Source: Bacteroidota bacterium
Lineage (GTDB): Bacteria > Bacteroidota > Bacteroidia > Chitinophagales > Chitinophagaceae
Direction of reading: 5' to 3'
DNA: 64,000 nucleotides
NCBI GenBank assembly: GCA_016715505.1
Contig: JADJZY010000035.1
Span: 124,001 to 188,000 of the forward strand
Part shown: positions 42,742-53,400 of the stretch, in pieces
How the letters are laid out: each line of letters starts with the position of its first letter
Numbering within the stretch: position 1 is the first letter of the stretch
Translations under genes and position numbers: made by a program
The notes under the pieces: generated by a model
Seen by the model: only the letters and a program-made list of their open reading frames with translations
Database searches by the model: none
What the model was told of the DNA's origin: nothing

Positions 42742-43248
42742 TTATTTTTTTTCAACCTGGGCGGTGAAACCTATAGAAAATGGGGCATTGTCGGCATTGG
42801 CCATGATGAGTGCATTTTTTTGGACATTGCCCGGTTTGCCGGCACTGTTAAACTCCAGGATCACTTCGCCTTCTTGTCCGGGTAAGATGGGCTCTTTGGG
42901 AAATGTGGGCGCTGTGCATCCGCAACTGACCTGAATATTGGAAATGAACAAAGGATTTTGTCCGACGTTTTTAACAATCCAGGCATGGCTCACTTTATCC
43001 CCTTCTTTCATTTTGCCAAAATCGAACTTGGTTTCCTTGACTTCGATGGTGGTTTTCGGCATGGATTTCATTTTTTCATCGCGGGCGGCAGCATCGTTGG
43101 GCGGCAGTTCGTGCTGATGGGATGGGTCGCCGATTCCGAATTTATTAAACAGGGCCGTATTACTGATTCCGCTCAATTCTACCAGTGCAATGGCGAATAC
43201 AGAGAGGGTGAGTACCGTTAAGAGGATGGTCTTTACAGTTGCATTCAT
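42742..43248 (-). CDS. DUF1573 protein, membrane-anchored
   Basis: 168 aa from ATG 43248, chosen because it starts an N-terminal membrane segment (residues about 6-25, ILLTVLTLSVFAIALVELSG). The DUF1573 domain spans about 65-165: FDFGKMKEGDKVSHAWIVKN, NIQVSCGCTAPTFP with the conserved CGC turn, and ILPGQEGEVILEFNSAGKPG. The Ig-like fold is expected in the periplasm. The family is very common in Bacteroidota and its role is unproven. On the minus strand TATTTTTG-CGCC lies directly before the ATG, suggesting a near-leaderless transcript. Cotranscribed with tatC. Confidence 0.9.
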   Translation of the reverse strand: MNATVKTILLTVLTLSVFAIALVELSGISNTALFNKFGIGDPSHQHELPPNDAAARDEKMKSMPKTTIEVKETKFDFGKMKEGDKVSHAWIVKNVGQNPLFISNIQVSCGCTAPTFPKEPILPGQEGEVILEFNSAGKPGNVQKNALIMANADNAPFSIGFTAQVEKK

Positions 43249-43454
43249 GGCGCAAAAATAAACGAAATCATTGAGTGTGTGCAGTATTAACCTACTCTTA
43301 GGTGAAATCATTTTTGAACGATGTGATTGATGCGGAATACGCCAAGCCAGTTTGCGAAGATGTTCAATAAATGAATGATGAATGAGTTCAGCTCTGACAG
43401 TCGAAATTAGTCATTTTATAATGGGTTTATGATGGTTACGCTGAATTTGGAACT

Positions 43455-43913
43455 TCATATTTTGTTTCGTTTCAAAAGAAAAAAATCTTTCATGAACCCG
43501 GCACATTCATCGGCAAAAAGTCCTTGGTCTATTTGTGTTTTGATATGGAATGGAGAATGGGTGCAATAGCGCCTATGTCCGTTTTTGTCATCATTGGCGC
43601 CCCAAACGATGCGACTAATTTTGCTCCAGTGTAAAGCGCCTGCGCACATCAGACAGGGTTCGAGGGTGATATATAGGGTACAGTCGGTCAGATATTTGCT
43701 TCCCAAATGTTGAAATCCGGCAGTGATGGCGAGGATTTCGGCATGGGCGGTCACATCGTTGAGTAGTTGTGTTTGATTGTGGGCTTTGGCAATCACCTGA
43801 TCGCGGGCTACAAGAATGGCACCTACCGGAATTTCATCCTGATCGAAGGCATTTTGGGCTTCCTGCATGGCCATTTGCATAAATCGTTCATCGGAGCTGC
43901 TCCAGGTAGGCAT
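43455..43913 (-). CDS. tadA: tRNA-specific adenosine deaminase
   Basis: Zinc deaminase that converts wobble A34 of tRNA-Arg to inosine. 152 aa. Zinc and catalytic motifs: TAHAEILAI (HAE, about 55-63) and TLEPCLMCAGAL (PCxxC, about 84-95), preceded by DEIPVGAILV. The C-terminal helix FMKDFFLLKRNK fits TadA. Related guanine deaminases exist, but DEIPVGA and the overall length favour TadA. It follows the lipoprotein gene by 5 bases in an operon with the MtfA-like gene. Confidence 0.9.
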   Translation of the reverse strand: MPTWSSSDERFMQMAMQEAQNAFDQDEIPVGAILVARDQVIAKAHNQTQLLNDVTAHAEILAITAGFQHLGSKYLTDCTLYITLEPCLMCAGALHWSKISRIVWGANDDKNGHRRYCTHSPFHIKTQIDQGLFADECAGFMKDFFLLKRNKI

Positions 43914-43918
43914 GAAAT

Positions 43919-44317
43919 TTATTTTTGATGAATACTTATTTCGGCTTTGCCGGCACCAATGAGCGGTTTCTTTAAATTTTTCACTTCTATTTCATAAGTG
44001 ATTCCTTCATAGTCAAAAGCCATACTTTCTTTTTCCGCAACAATTTGTTCGTCTACAATTTCATCGTCCTTTCGCACCGAAATACTGACTTTTTTTCGGG
44101 TAATTTCACCGACGGTAATCACGATACTTCCATCAGTGCCTTCGATGATTTTTTGGGTATTGGCTTCAACCAGACTTTCGATACCGGAGGCGGGAATATT
44201 GAGATGATGTTTAGGGCGGGAATTTTTTTGTGCCTCGCCGCTTTTGTTTTCATTGCCACATGCAGCCAGGAAAAGGAATGTGATGCAGATTAATAAAATG
44301 CTTCGGGTTTTTTTCAT
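43919..44317 (-). CDS. Small lipoprotein, function unknown
   Basis: 132 aa from ATG 44317. The leader MKKTRSILLICITFLFLAAC ends in a lipobox (LAAC), giving a lipidated Cys20. The mature part starts with a disordered Lys/Ser stretch, then about 85 residues with alternating strands (SIVITVGEITRKKVSISVRK, YEGITYEIEVKNL), probably a small beta domain. No family recognised. It lies between the MtfA-like gene (46 bases) and tadA (5 bases). Confidence 0.75.
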   Translation of the reverse strand: MKKTRSILLICITFLFLAACGNENKSGEAQKNSRPKHHLNIPASGIESLVEANTQKIIEGTDGSIVITVGEITRKKVSISVRKDDEIVDEQIVAEKESMAFDYEGITYEIEVKNLKKPLIGAGKAEISIHQK

Positions 44318-44363
44318 AGTTTCCAAAATTAAGGGGGAATAAGCAAGTTCAGGTTAAGACTAT

Positions 44364-45164
44364 TTATATTTTAACATTTAGATCTTTGCCGGAATAGTGT
44401 TTGAAAATACGGTTCATGAGGGTATAAACTTCCGGATGATCTTGACGGAGTAATTCGGGTTTTTCGAAAAAATATTCGGAGACCACTGCAAAACATTCAA
44501 TATCGCTGCTACCACCATAAGGGTTGATGTCGGACTCTCGTGTACGTATTTCGATGATCATTTGACGGATCATATTCATCCAGGGTTGAATCAAATGTTT
44601 TGGAATGAAGTACTCCGGAATACCATCTACCGAGCCATCTGCTTTGTCGATGAGATGAATAAATTCGTGCAAAGCGGTATTTGAACCTTCCTTGCGATCG
44701 AAGCCGGTGCGCACCGCATCGAGAGAAAGTAACATAGTGTCATTGAGATAACCATCACCAACCATGCCCATGATACTTTTGTTTTTACCGCTTTCAAATT
44801 GTTCATCAAAATGACCCTCGTAAAAAATGATTTCACGAATATTGGGGTAGGTCCATTCCGGAAAAGCATACAGTGGAATCATGGCAGAAGCAGCTACAAG
44901 AACTTCATCGGCGAATACATGTTTGGCATTCCCGGCAGAGGTAAAACGAACCGATTCAATAAAATCGGCAACCCGATCGATATATAATTGACGATGTTCA
45001 CCGCTGCGGAGTTGTTTAAAGAAGGGGACTTCTTCTTCCAGGATTTGTTGGATGCTTTTTTCTTCTACCGGAGTTAAAGGATTAACCATTTTAGAACCGC
45101 CTCTACTGATTCGTAATAAATAAATGATTCCACCGATAAAGAGGATAAAAACAAGGATTGCCAT
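44364..45164 (-). CDS. MtfA-like zinc metallopeptidase
   Basis: 266 aa. An N-terminal membrane helix (residues about 2-18, ILVFILFIGGIIYLL) anchors a domain that carries the HExxH zinc motif as TALHEFIHLIDKADGSVDG (about 163-181) with a downstream Glu in ECFAVVSEYFF. This is the M90/MtfA signature (HEFxHxxD). E. coli MtfA is a soluble regulator-linked peptidase, while Bacteroidota members are often membrane-anchored as here. Substrate unknown. First gene of the operon with the lipoprotein and tadA. Confidence 0.85.
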   Translation of the reverse strand: MAILVFILFIGGIIYLLRISRGGSKMVNPLTPVEEKSIQQILEEEVPFFKQLRSGEHRQLYIDRVADFIESVRFTSAGNAKHVFADEVLVAASAMIPLYAFPEWTYPNIREIIFYEGHFDEQFESGKNKSIMGMVGDGYLNDTMLLSLDAVRTGFDRKEGSNTALHEFIHLIDKADGSVDGIPEYFIPKHLIQPWMNMIRQMIIEIRTRESDINPYGGSSDIECFAVVSEYFFEKPELLRQDHPEVYTLMNRIFKHYSGKDLNVKI

Positions 45165-45240
45165 TGCAGGTAAAGAAACAACAATATTTTGAAGAGGTCA
45201 TCGCACAGCAAGGCTTTTCAATGCGATTTATGTTTTGTCA

Positions 45241-45276
45241 AAAAACAACCCCGGACGTATTGATCCGGGGTTATTT
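45241..45276 (-). terminator. Rho-independent terminator of gcvP
   Basis: Read on the minus strand, stem AACCCCGGA / TCCGGGGTT is followed by GTTTTTT, about 55 bases after the gcvP stop codon and before the MtfA-like gene. Confidence 0.88.
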
Positions 45277-45329
45277 TAGTTTAAAATGATAAAGATTCAC
45301 CCATCACATTGATGGAATGATTTCAGGAA

Positions 45330-48167
45330 CTAAGCGTTCATATAACTCTCAATGGGTTCGCAGGTGCACACTAAATTTCTGTCGCCATGGGTATTATTCA
45401 CGCGGCTCACAGATGGCCAGAATTTGTTTTGTCGAACCCAATCAAGCGCATAAGCAGCTTTGGTGCGGCTGTAAGGTCGGTTCCATTCGTCGGCTGTTAA
45501 TATGGCTTGTGTATGAGGGGCATGTTTTAATACATTGTCTTTTGCATCCACTTTGCCACTCAGGATTTCTTCAATTTCCTCACGGATACAAAGTAAGGCA
45601 TCGCAAAAACGATCGAGTTCGGCTTTGTCTTCGCTTTCGGTGGGTTCAATCATGAGGGTACCTGCCACCGGGAAGGAAAGTGTAGGGGCATGGAATCCGA
45701 AATCCATCAAACGTTTAGCCACATCTTCGGCTTCAACACCGGCTGCTTTAAATGGACGCAGGTCAACGATAAACTCGTGTGCGCAAGTGCCATTGGTGCC
45801 GGTATATAAAATTTTATACGCCTTTTCCAAACGGGTTTTCATGTAGTTGGCATTGAGGATGGCATATTCGGTGGAACGACGAAGCCCTAAAGCGCCAAGC
45901 ATTTTAATATACCCATAAGAAATCAAGAGGATACTTGCGCTTCCATAAGGTGCTGCACTGACGGCATGAATGGCCTGGTCGCCACCGGTTGCATGAACGG
46001 TATGGCCTGGTAAGAAAGGAGCCAATTGTGATTTCACACAAATAGGTCCCATGCCGGGGCCACCACCACCATGCGGAATTGCAAAGGTTTTATGCAGGTT
46101 TAGGTGACAAACATCTGCACCAATATTACCGGGACTGGTTAGTCCAACCTGGGCATTCATATTCGCACCATCCATATATACTTGTCCGCCATGTTGATGA
46201 ATGACCTCGCAAATTTCTTTAATGGTTTCTTCAAACACGCCATGCGTAGAAGGGTAGGTAACCATCAGGCCTGCCAGGTTTTGTGCATGCTCAGCGGCTT
46301 TGGCTTTGAGGTCGTTGACATCAATATTACCTTTATCATCACAAGCAACAATCACAATTTTGTAACCACACATAGCGGCACTGGCCGGGTTGGTACCATG
46401 TGCTGAAATAGGAATCAAAATCACATTGCGGTGATGATCGCCACGGCTTTCATGATAGGCTTTGATGACGAGTAATCCGGCATATTCACCTTGCGCACCG
46501 CTGTTGGGTTGAAGGCTGCAGGCATCGAAGCCCGTGACTGCACAAAGGTCTTTTTCTAATTCGGCAATCATTTGCTGATAACCCTTCCATTGGTGCTTGG
46601 GTGCAAAAGGATGCAATGAACCCCAATGAACCTGGCTGACAGGAATCATTTCGGAAGCTGCATTTAATTTCATGGTGCAACTACCCAAAGAAATCATGGA
46701 ACGATTCAGGGCAAGGTCCTTATCTTCCAATGACTTCAAATATCGCATCATTTTACTTTCACTGTGATGGGTGTTAAATACAGGATGACTCAGGTATTCA
46801 GATGTACGTGTGGCCCAATCAGGGATATTGTTTAAAGCATCAGCGAATTGAATACTTCCGGCATTCAGTTGTTTCGCAAGGGCTTCAATATGTTCCGGTA
46901 AAATGGTTTCATCCAGGCTAATACCGATATGTTGTGGATCAAATACAAAAACATTGAATCCGGCTTCTTCCAAACTTTTACGACTTGCCTGGGCATCTGC
47001 AACCTGAACTTTGAGGGTATCGAAATAATGCGCGTGAACATTTTGCTTCCCCAATGCATCTGCTAGTGCTTTGGTATATAAGGAAACTCTTTTCGCCATA
47101 TCGCGCAAGCCATTCGGACCGTGGTACACGGCGTACATAGCCGCGATGTTCGACAACAGGGCCTGTGCCGTACAAATATTGGAGGTAGCTTTTTCGCGTC
47201 GGATATGTTGCTCACGGGTTTGTAATGCCATGCGCAAACAACGTTCACCCTGAGCATCCACACTCACTCCGATGATACGACCGGGAATGACCCTTTTATA
47301 TTCATCTTTGGTGGCAAAATATGCAGCATGTGGTCCGCCGAAACCCATAGGAACTCCAAAACGTTGTGTGGAACCAATGGCAATATCGGCGCCTAATTCG
47401 CCGGGAGGGGTTAATAAGGTCAATGCCAAAATATCGCAGGCCATCACCACGCCACAATCAACGGCATGTGCCTGATTGATAAAAGATCGATAGTCGCAAA
47501 TGTGTCCTTCGGCATTCGGATATTGAATTAAAGCGCCGAAATAGGTTTCATCTAATTGAACTTGTGCATAATCGCCAAATACCAATTCGACACCTACAGG
47601 GGTTGCCCGGGTTTTTAAAACATCCGTGGTTTGGGTAAATACCCGCTGGTCCACAAAAAAGCGGTGTTTGCCATCTTTACCTTTGCTGCCATTCAGGAGT
47701 GTCATGGCCTCGGCGGCTGCAGTAGCTTCGTCGAGCAGAGAAGCATTGGCAATAGGTAGGGCGGTCAGATCACTCACCATGGTTTGGAAGTTAAGCAAAC
47801 TTTCCAGGCGGCCTTGTGCAATTTCGGCCTGGTAAGGCGTATACTGGGTATACCATCCCGGGTTTTCAAATAAATTTCGCAAAATGACGCTGGGTGTGAT
47901 AGTACCATAATAACCCTGACCGATACAATCTTTCAGGAGGGTGTTTTGCTGTCCCAACAAAGTGATGTGACGCAGGTACTCAAACTCGCTCATGGGGGCG
48001 TTTATATTCAATTCGGATTGTAAACGAATCGATGCCGGAACGGTTTTTTGGATGAGCTCGTCCATGCTATTACAGCCTATGGTACGCAGCATTTCAGAAG
48101 TTTCCGAATCATTGGGTCCAATATGACGTCCAATGAATTCGTGTTGTTGTTGGGAACGTAAATGCAT
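45330..48167 (-). CDS. gcvP: Glycine dehydrogenase (decarboxylating), P-protein of the glycine cleavage system
   Basis: PLP enzyme that decarboxylates glycine and passes the aminomethyl group to GcvH. It is the fused P1+P2 form (945 aa, usual 940-960). Landmarks: FIGRHIGPN near the N-terminus, YYGTITPSVILRN, GYYGT-type glycine site, then QPNSGAQGEYAGL and CHLNLHKTFAIPHGGGGPG with the PLP-binding Lys (about 696). gcvT and gcvH are not in the window. It has its own terminator; the DUF3108 gene ends 90 bases upstream. Confidence 0.97.
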   Translation of the reverse strand: MHLRSQQQHEFIGRHIGPNDSETSEMLRTIGCNSMDELIQKTVPASIRLQSELNINAPMSEFEYLRHITLLGQQNTLLKDCIGQGYYGTITPSVILRNLFENPGWYTQYTPYQAEIAQGRLESLLNFQTMVSDLTALPIANASLLDEATAAAEAMTLLNGSKGKDGKHRFFVDQRVFTQTTDVLKTRATPVGVELVFGDYAQVQLDETYFGALIQYPNAEGHICDYRSFINQAHAVDCGVVMACDILALTLLTPPGELGADIAIGSTQRFGVPMGFGGPHAAYFATKDEYKRVIPGRIIGVSVDAQGERCLRMALQTREQHIRREKATSNICTAQALLSNIAAMYAVYHGPNGLRDMAKRVSLYTKALADALGKQNVHAHYFDTLKVQVADAQASRKSLEEAGFNVFVFDPQHIGISLDETILPEHIEALAKQLNAGSIQFADALNNIPDWATRTSEYLSHPVFNTHHSESKMMRYLKSLEDKDLALNRSMISLGSCTMKLNAASEMIPVSQVHWGSLHPFAPKHQWKGYQQMIAELEKDLCAVTGFDACSLQPNSGAQGEYAGLLVIKAYHESRGDHHRNVILIPISAHGTNPASAAMCGYKIVIVACDDKGNIDVNDLKAKAAEHAQNLAGLMVTYPSTHGVFEETIKEICEVIHQHGGQVYMDGANMNAQVGLTSPGNIGADVCHLNLHKTFAIPHGGGGPGMGPICVKSQLAPFLPGHTVHATGGDQAIHAVSAAPYGSASILLISYGYIKMLGALGLRRSTEYAILNANYMKTRLEKAYKILYTGTNGTCAHEFIVDLRPFKAAGVEAEDVAKRLMDFGFHAPTLSFPVAGTLMIEPTESEDKAELDRFCDALLCIREEIEEILSGKVDAKDNVLKHAPHTQAILTADEWNRPYSRTKAAYALDWVRQNKFWPSVSRVNNTHGDRNLVCTCEPIESYMNA

Positions 48168-48257
48168 CTTGAGAAATTTATCAGATTTTAAAATGGATGC
48201 AAATTTACAAATCCCTGAGGATAGGCGGGTATATTTTTGTCAAATACCGAATCGGGG

Positions 48258-49025
48258 TTATTGGAATTTAAAAGGATGCATGATTCCTTTATACGCCAAC
48301 AGGTCGACTTTGAGCGAACCGAAGAGGATTTCAGCCTTTGCCCGGATGGGGATATGATTTTCATCATCTGACAGCCAAACCACCATGTCTTCTTCTTTTT
48401 TGAAAATGCGACCTTTTTGTAATACAGGCACAAATTTCAGGCAACGTATTTTTCCCCAGGCCGATTTAATCATTTCGCGACCTTTGAACTTAATTTTTAA
48501 ATCATACATTTCGCCATCGACGATGGTGGGCACTGTGAAAATTTGACCTTCACGAGCACTTCCCAAATCATAAGTTCGGGCCAGAAAAAAACCGGAAAGC
48601 ATATCCTGGGTGCCGGGTTTGATATTAACGGTTTTACCATTGGCACTCACCGTATTTTTAGAGTGGTTAAATACGTAGTCCTGTGCCATTCGAAAACCCC
48701 CTTCATCGATGCGTCGACCAAAAAACCAGGGCAGGAGGGCTTGTTCATCGATATAGGTTTCATATCGATCGCGCACCTTAAAGAAGAAATCGAAGGTGCC
48801 TTTGGATTTTCCGATTCCAACAACATGCATCGTGTTGCGGTCGCCAAATTTTTTATTTTCTGGAAGGATTTCAATCGTTGCGACAACGGCATCAATGAAT
48901 CCGTAATGGATCCGGTAAGTTAGTTTTTCACCTCTTTGAAAGGCGTTGTTTCGAACGGTTGGTAATTGGGCATAAAGGGTCTGTATGTTTAGGATAAAAA
49001 TTACAGACAAGAAGAGATTACGCAT
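48258..49025 (-). CDS. Secreted DUF3108 domain protein
   Basis: 255 aa with a signal peptide (MRNLFLSVIFILNIQTLYAQ). DUF3108 features run through the protein: GEKLTYRIHYGFIDAVVATI (about 32-51), the KVRDRYETYID strand, RMAQDYVFNH and VWLSDDENHIPIRAKAEI (about 217-234). The fold is a half-open beta barrel, probably periplasmic. Function unknown. It follows the beta-barrel protein gene by 35 bases and is likely in its operon. Confidence 0.88.
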   Translation of the reverse strand: MRNLFLSVIFILNIQTLYAQLPTVRNNAFQRGEKLTYRIHYGFIDAVVATIEILPENKKFGDRNTMHVVGIGKSKGTFDFFFKVRDRYETYIDEQALLPWFFGRRIDEGGFRMAQDYVFNHSKNTVSANGKTVNIKPGTQDMLSGFFLARTYDLGSAREGQIFTVPTIVDGEMYDLKIKFKGREMIKSAWGKIRCLKFVPVLQKGRIFKKEEDMVVWLSDDENHIPIRAKAEILFGSLKVDLLAYKGIMHPFKFQ

Positions 49026-49060
49026 GATGTGTTTTTTCAGAACAAATATATCTGAAATAA

Positions 49061-50338
49061 TTACCCCGCTTCATGCGGATGTTTGAATTGACTCTTTTTT
49101 AAGTTAATGAGATTAAAACGTTGTCGATAACTAAAATAGAGACCATAGCTATATTCCAGATACTGACCCTTCATGTCAAAAAAAGGTTCGAATCGTAAAT
49201 CAACATAGAATCCGGGCAATACTTTTTTCTGATAAAAGGCTCTGATAAAAAGAAGTTCACGTTCTTGATGATACACAGGTGTTTTTGCGGTTTCGTCGGA
49301 AGCCGATTGATAGAACCAGGCACCTTTGTCGGAAAGGTAGTTTTGTGATTGCCAATAGTTGAGGCTCAATCCAATGCCCCATTTACTCAGTAAGCCGGCA
49401 TTCATCATCCATCCATTTCCTGAGGCGCTGCTAAGTGTTTTTGTGGGTGATAAGTCTCTGAAAAGTACCCCATAAATTTCAGCCTTCATTTCTTGAATGA
49501 TTCCATAAAAATGATGTTGATATTTGAGCCCGGCTGCAGCATTGAGTAATGTTTGCAAAGGGGTTGTGTCAATATCCAATTGGCCGCCACGATGAGTCAC
49601 CATTCCTTGCCACAACAAACGAAGGGACTGTCGACGATTGGCGAATAATTTGGCAGAAGATGAATGCCCTGCCGTAAAACGTTCCTGGTAGTCAGAACCC
49701 TGGTATTGCATCCGATCCCAACTGATCCAGGTATCAGACCAAAGACGGGAACTCCATTTTTTGAACTGCAAACCCATTTCATTGTGGTGGGTTATAAAAC
49801 GTTCATAATCCAGCAAGGGTTCTATTAATCGGTGTCCGACCTGGGCTTCGATATTTCCAAATAGGATGGCGTAATTTCCATTTTGGTATTTGATACTAAA
49901 ACGGGGTACGACTTCCTGTATGCCGGCATTGCCAAAATCTTTTTTTAAAAACAACCCACCAGTCAAGGATAAATTTGGATGCGCTTCATATTGTAATTCT
50001 GTCTGCAACATGGTTCCGAACAGCGTATAACCCTGGGCCATTTCCTGAAAAAATTCATTGTTCCGGAAAAATGAATGAGAAGCCAATTTGAGGGAAATGC
50101 GCTCCTGAAAGCTTCGGCTGGTATCGGGGAAATGTTCTTCCAGTGCACTTTGGTCCAACTGAGCAAAAGTGTGAAAAGGACCCAAAAGCAGCATACAAAA
50201 CAGAAAGCATTTTCCGAATCCATTCAACAATGGAAAAGAAAGTTTTTTTCTATGACACGCCTCCTCTGGTCCAAATTTGAAGCAAGTTGAATCAGATTTA
50301 ACGCCGCATGAATACAAGGTGTGAAAGCGTTCATTCAT
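49061..50338 (-). CDS. Predicted outer-membrane beta-barrel protein
   Basis: 425 aa in the longest reading. The body has alternating aromatic-rich strands through to an end of the kind QYLEYSYGLYFSYRQRF, fitting an outer-membrane barrel, but no family name is recognised. The signal-like segment CFLFCMLLLGPFHTFAQ lies only at residues about 44-60, so the true start is uncertain. It may be a non-ATG codon near 50225, or the N-terminus may contain another one-base error, because a neighbouring frame begins with ATG there. Upstream is the CHAT-lipase gene (78 bases); downstream the DUF3108 gene. Confidence 0.65.
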   Translation of the reverse strand: MNERFHTLYSCGVKSDSTCFKFGPEEACHRKKLSFPLLNGFGKCFLFCMLLLGPFHTFAQLDQSALEEHFPDTSRSFQERISLKLASHSFFRNNEFFQEMAQGYTLFGTMLQTELQYEAHPNLSLTGGLFLKKDFGNAGIQEVVPRFSIKYQNGNYAILFGNIEAQVGHRLIEPLLDYERFITHHNEMGLQFKKWSSRLWSDTWISWDRMQYQGSDYQERFTAGHSSSAKLFANRRQSLRLLWQGMVTHRGGQLDIDTTPLQTLLNAAAGLKYQHHFYGIIQEMKAEIYGVLFRDLSPTKTLSSASGNGWMMNAGLLSKWGIGLSLNYWQSQNYLSDKGAWFYQSASDETAKTPVYHQERELLFIRAFYQKKVLPGFYVDLRFEPFFDMKGQYLEYSYGLYFSYRQRFNLINLKKSQFKHPHEAG

Positions 50339-50416
50339 CTGTCAAATGTAATGAGACCATCGCAAAACTATCCATTCAATCCTGAAATCGGCATTTATAA
50401 ATAGGGCCAGAAACCA

Positions 50417-53400
50417 TTAAGCATTAGCCAACAACAAGGATTTTAAATCTTCGTTGATGGATAATATTTCGGTGGCGATTTCTTCCTGATTCAGAATAAG
50501 TGCAAAAGCAGCCAGGGTTTCAAAAAATTCAGATTCTGTTTTTTTCTTATTCGTATCTCCGGCATGCACCCATATGGCGCGATATTCATCTTTCACCATT
50601 TTTAGGATTTTTTTGCGCTGTGTTTCTTCAGAAATCAGGTAAAGGCAGAGATAAGCATTGGCTTTTGATACCATATCCCAATAGTTTCGGTCGCCACTTG
50701 ATATTTTATCATCAATGGTGTCGATATGGTTTTGAAGCTTATCGAGAATGTCTTGCTGTTCGGGCAGGGTATATTTAAAACTTTCATCATCAACGGTGAA
50801 ACTTACTTTTTCGCCCCAGGCCCTGTCCAGAATAAATTGCTCCAACGTAATCCAATTGCAAAAACTATACATATCCATGTCACTGCCCTTAGCGGCATAA
50901 GCCATTTGATAGTATCCGGCGCTCATTTTGAGATAGTGGTTGAATTGATGTGGTTCAATGATGGCCCATTTTTTATAAGCACTTCCTAGTAAAGCATATC
51001 GTTCGGAAGTTTTATTGAGTTGTTGCATCAAGTTGATTTTGTGAATAATTGCCTTGATTTGCTGACCCATTTTTGTAGCGTCTTCTGAGCCCGGTGCGAT
51101 GCTATTATCCAGGAAATTCGACAAAATATGTTTACAAGAAATATTGCAATATTTTTCGATCGACTTCACATTAAAAGTGGCTTTTTCGAGGGTAAATAAT
51201 TTTTCATATTTACGAATGGCAATATCGAAGCGATTAAATTCGGAATAGGCATAGGCTTCTTCTTCCAGAATATCTGCATCATCGATATCGCTTTTTTCGA
51301 TGCGTTTAGAAATCAATTCCAGTTCTTTATATAAGCTATCCGTGTTGTAAAAATCAATGTCTGCCTTGCTCAGTAAATTGATAATATCGTTTTTCGCTTC
51401 TTGAGGAATATCATATTCCATCACGATATTGGCCGAAGGTTTTTTGTCCTGGACCAAACGATAAAATGGATCGCCATAACATTGATAAGCGCCCCAGGTA
51501 TTGGTATATTTAAACTTGTTGAAGGTTTCTTTTCGGGCATTACGAACGGAGGTGCCAAAATCATCACCAGCTAACATGCTTTCGTAAAACACATTGGCGA
51601 ACTCAAGAGCCGCCTGATCATCAACCGCCCATCCGGTAACCACTACTGCTTTGACGCCCATTTCAATCAGCTGTGTGCCGATATTGGCAGCTAGTCGTGT
51701 ACGATGCCGGCTGAATGCTTCAGCTTGTTGGTCCATGGTGCCGGAAAAACAGCAATTGATAAATACCATTTCCGGAGTCACTTGCATTTGATTAAATTCA
51801 TTGGTCGTGAGCAACAATGGTTTTTCTTTTTTACCATCCATGTACTTGCCAATTAAAATGCCCGAATCCTGATTGTTTTCTGCATCAAAAATACCATGTG
51901 CCGAAATGTGAACGACCTTGTAGTCACTGACATGTAAAGCCTTGATGATATCACTGCTTTTGCCGAAAATGATGGGTTTAGGGATATTGGGGATTTCTTT
52001 TTTAAGCTTCAGATAAACCGATTCTGCTTCGCGCGCTGCTCCGGATAATTGTTGGGCGCCACTAAATCCTTCCAGATCCGGATCGCCAATAATGAGCACC
52101 TGATTTCCTTTCGATGAATAAACCACATTGCGGTAATCCATGGTTGCGAGTTGTCGGATCATTTTTGAACTGACGCACAAAGGTTTGTTCTTATCAAGTG
52201 AGGCTTGTAATAATTCCCAAGGATAGGTAGCTGTATACTTATCCAAGACCCATAGGATACTGTTGCGACTGCTGATATTTTCTTTAAAGTCGTTTGGTAT
52301 GAGCATTTCGAAAATCACTTTCGATTCTTCCGGTGTCCATTTTTCCTGGGTGGAAATTTTATCAATGATTTCTTCCAGTAAATGAATGTTGCTTCGGAGA
52401 TCCTGTCTTTCTTCTCGTGCGCTTGCTGTCGAAGAATAGAATGACAGATATCTGTAATTGCTGTCGCCTTCTTTTTGTTGATTTAATACGGTAAGTCGTT
52501 GCCACCATTCTGTGCTGCTTTCTGAGGTAAGTCTGTTTCGGTTGCCATAAGATTTTCGCAGTTTTCTTTCCATCCATTCAACGGCTAATCCTTCGAAGTT
52601 TTGTTTGGATATTCGGTCTAATGTTTGGAAACACTGAATCGCTTTATCGTCATATAATTCTACAAATTCAACATGTTCGATGGGGCGAATATTTTGTCCT
52701 TGTAGTTGCAATGTTTTGGCGTTGGCATTGGCGATACCTTGTAAGATACCCATGCAGGAACTTTCGATGGTTAATTTGCCATAACCAGCACCTATGATCA
52801 GCACCGAAATGCCTTTCACTTTTTTCTTTTGGTGTTCGGCTTCCTGACGATTGAGTAAATAGCTGATACAAGCTTTTTCAACGGAGATGGATAAATGTTG
52901 TTGGCTAAATCGCTCGATATCGCCCAGTCCAATAATGATTGCTCCTTTAAACGAAGCTTCATGGGCATTTTGTGTAATAAAAAAATCATAAGTGCCTACA
53001 GGTCCGGGATAAACTCCCAAACGATGTTTGTCGGACATGGCTCTTTTGAGGTAAATATCCGCGGCATATTCCGCATTCAGGATTCCATCGCGGTTAAAAT
53101 GTCCAAGAATAATAGGGTATCGACTATATTTTAAATCGCCGCGTGTGACGCTTACTTTGAGCGGGGCCAACATCGCTTCTTCTTTCTTGGCTTCAGTTGG
53201 AAGTCCTAAAATGCCGAGGATACCATTTTCTTCGTCGCTTTCAAATACACGGGTATCATTGAGCACGAACTGTCGTTTTTTAGCAGGGATCAAATCTGGT
53301 TTACGAACAAATTGATTGGTTGTTCCGGTGGTGAGCAAGTCACGAATTCCTTTAAATAAACTATTGTCATTAGCGAGCCCGCCATGTGTAACGGCTGTAT

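Noticed and set aside
43249..43454. Possible small gene between the DUF1573 protein and tadA
   Set aside because: Only short frames without features; the stretch holds the DUF1573 promoter candidate and nothing else recognised.
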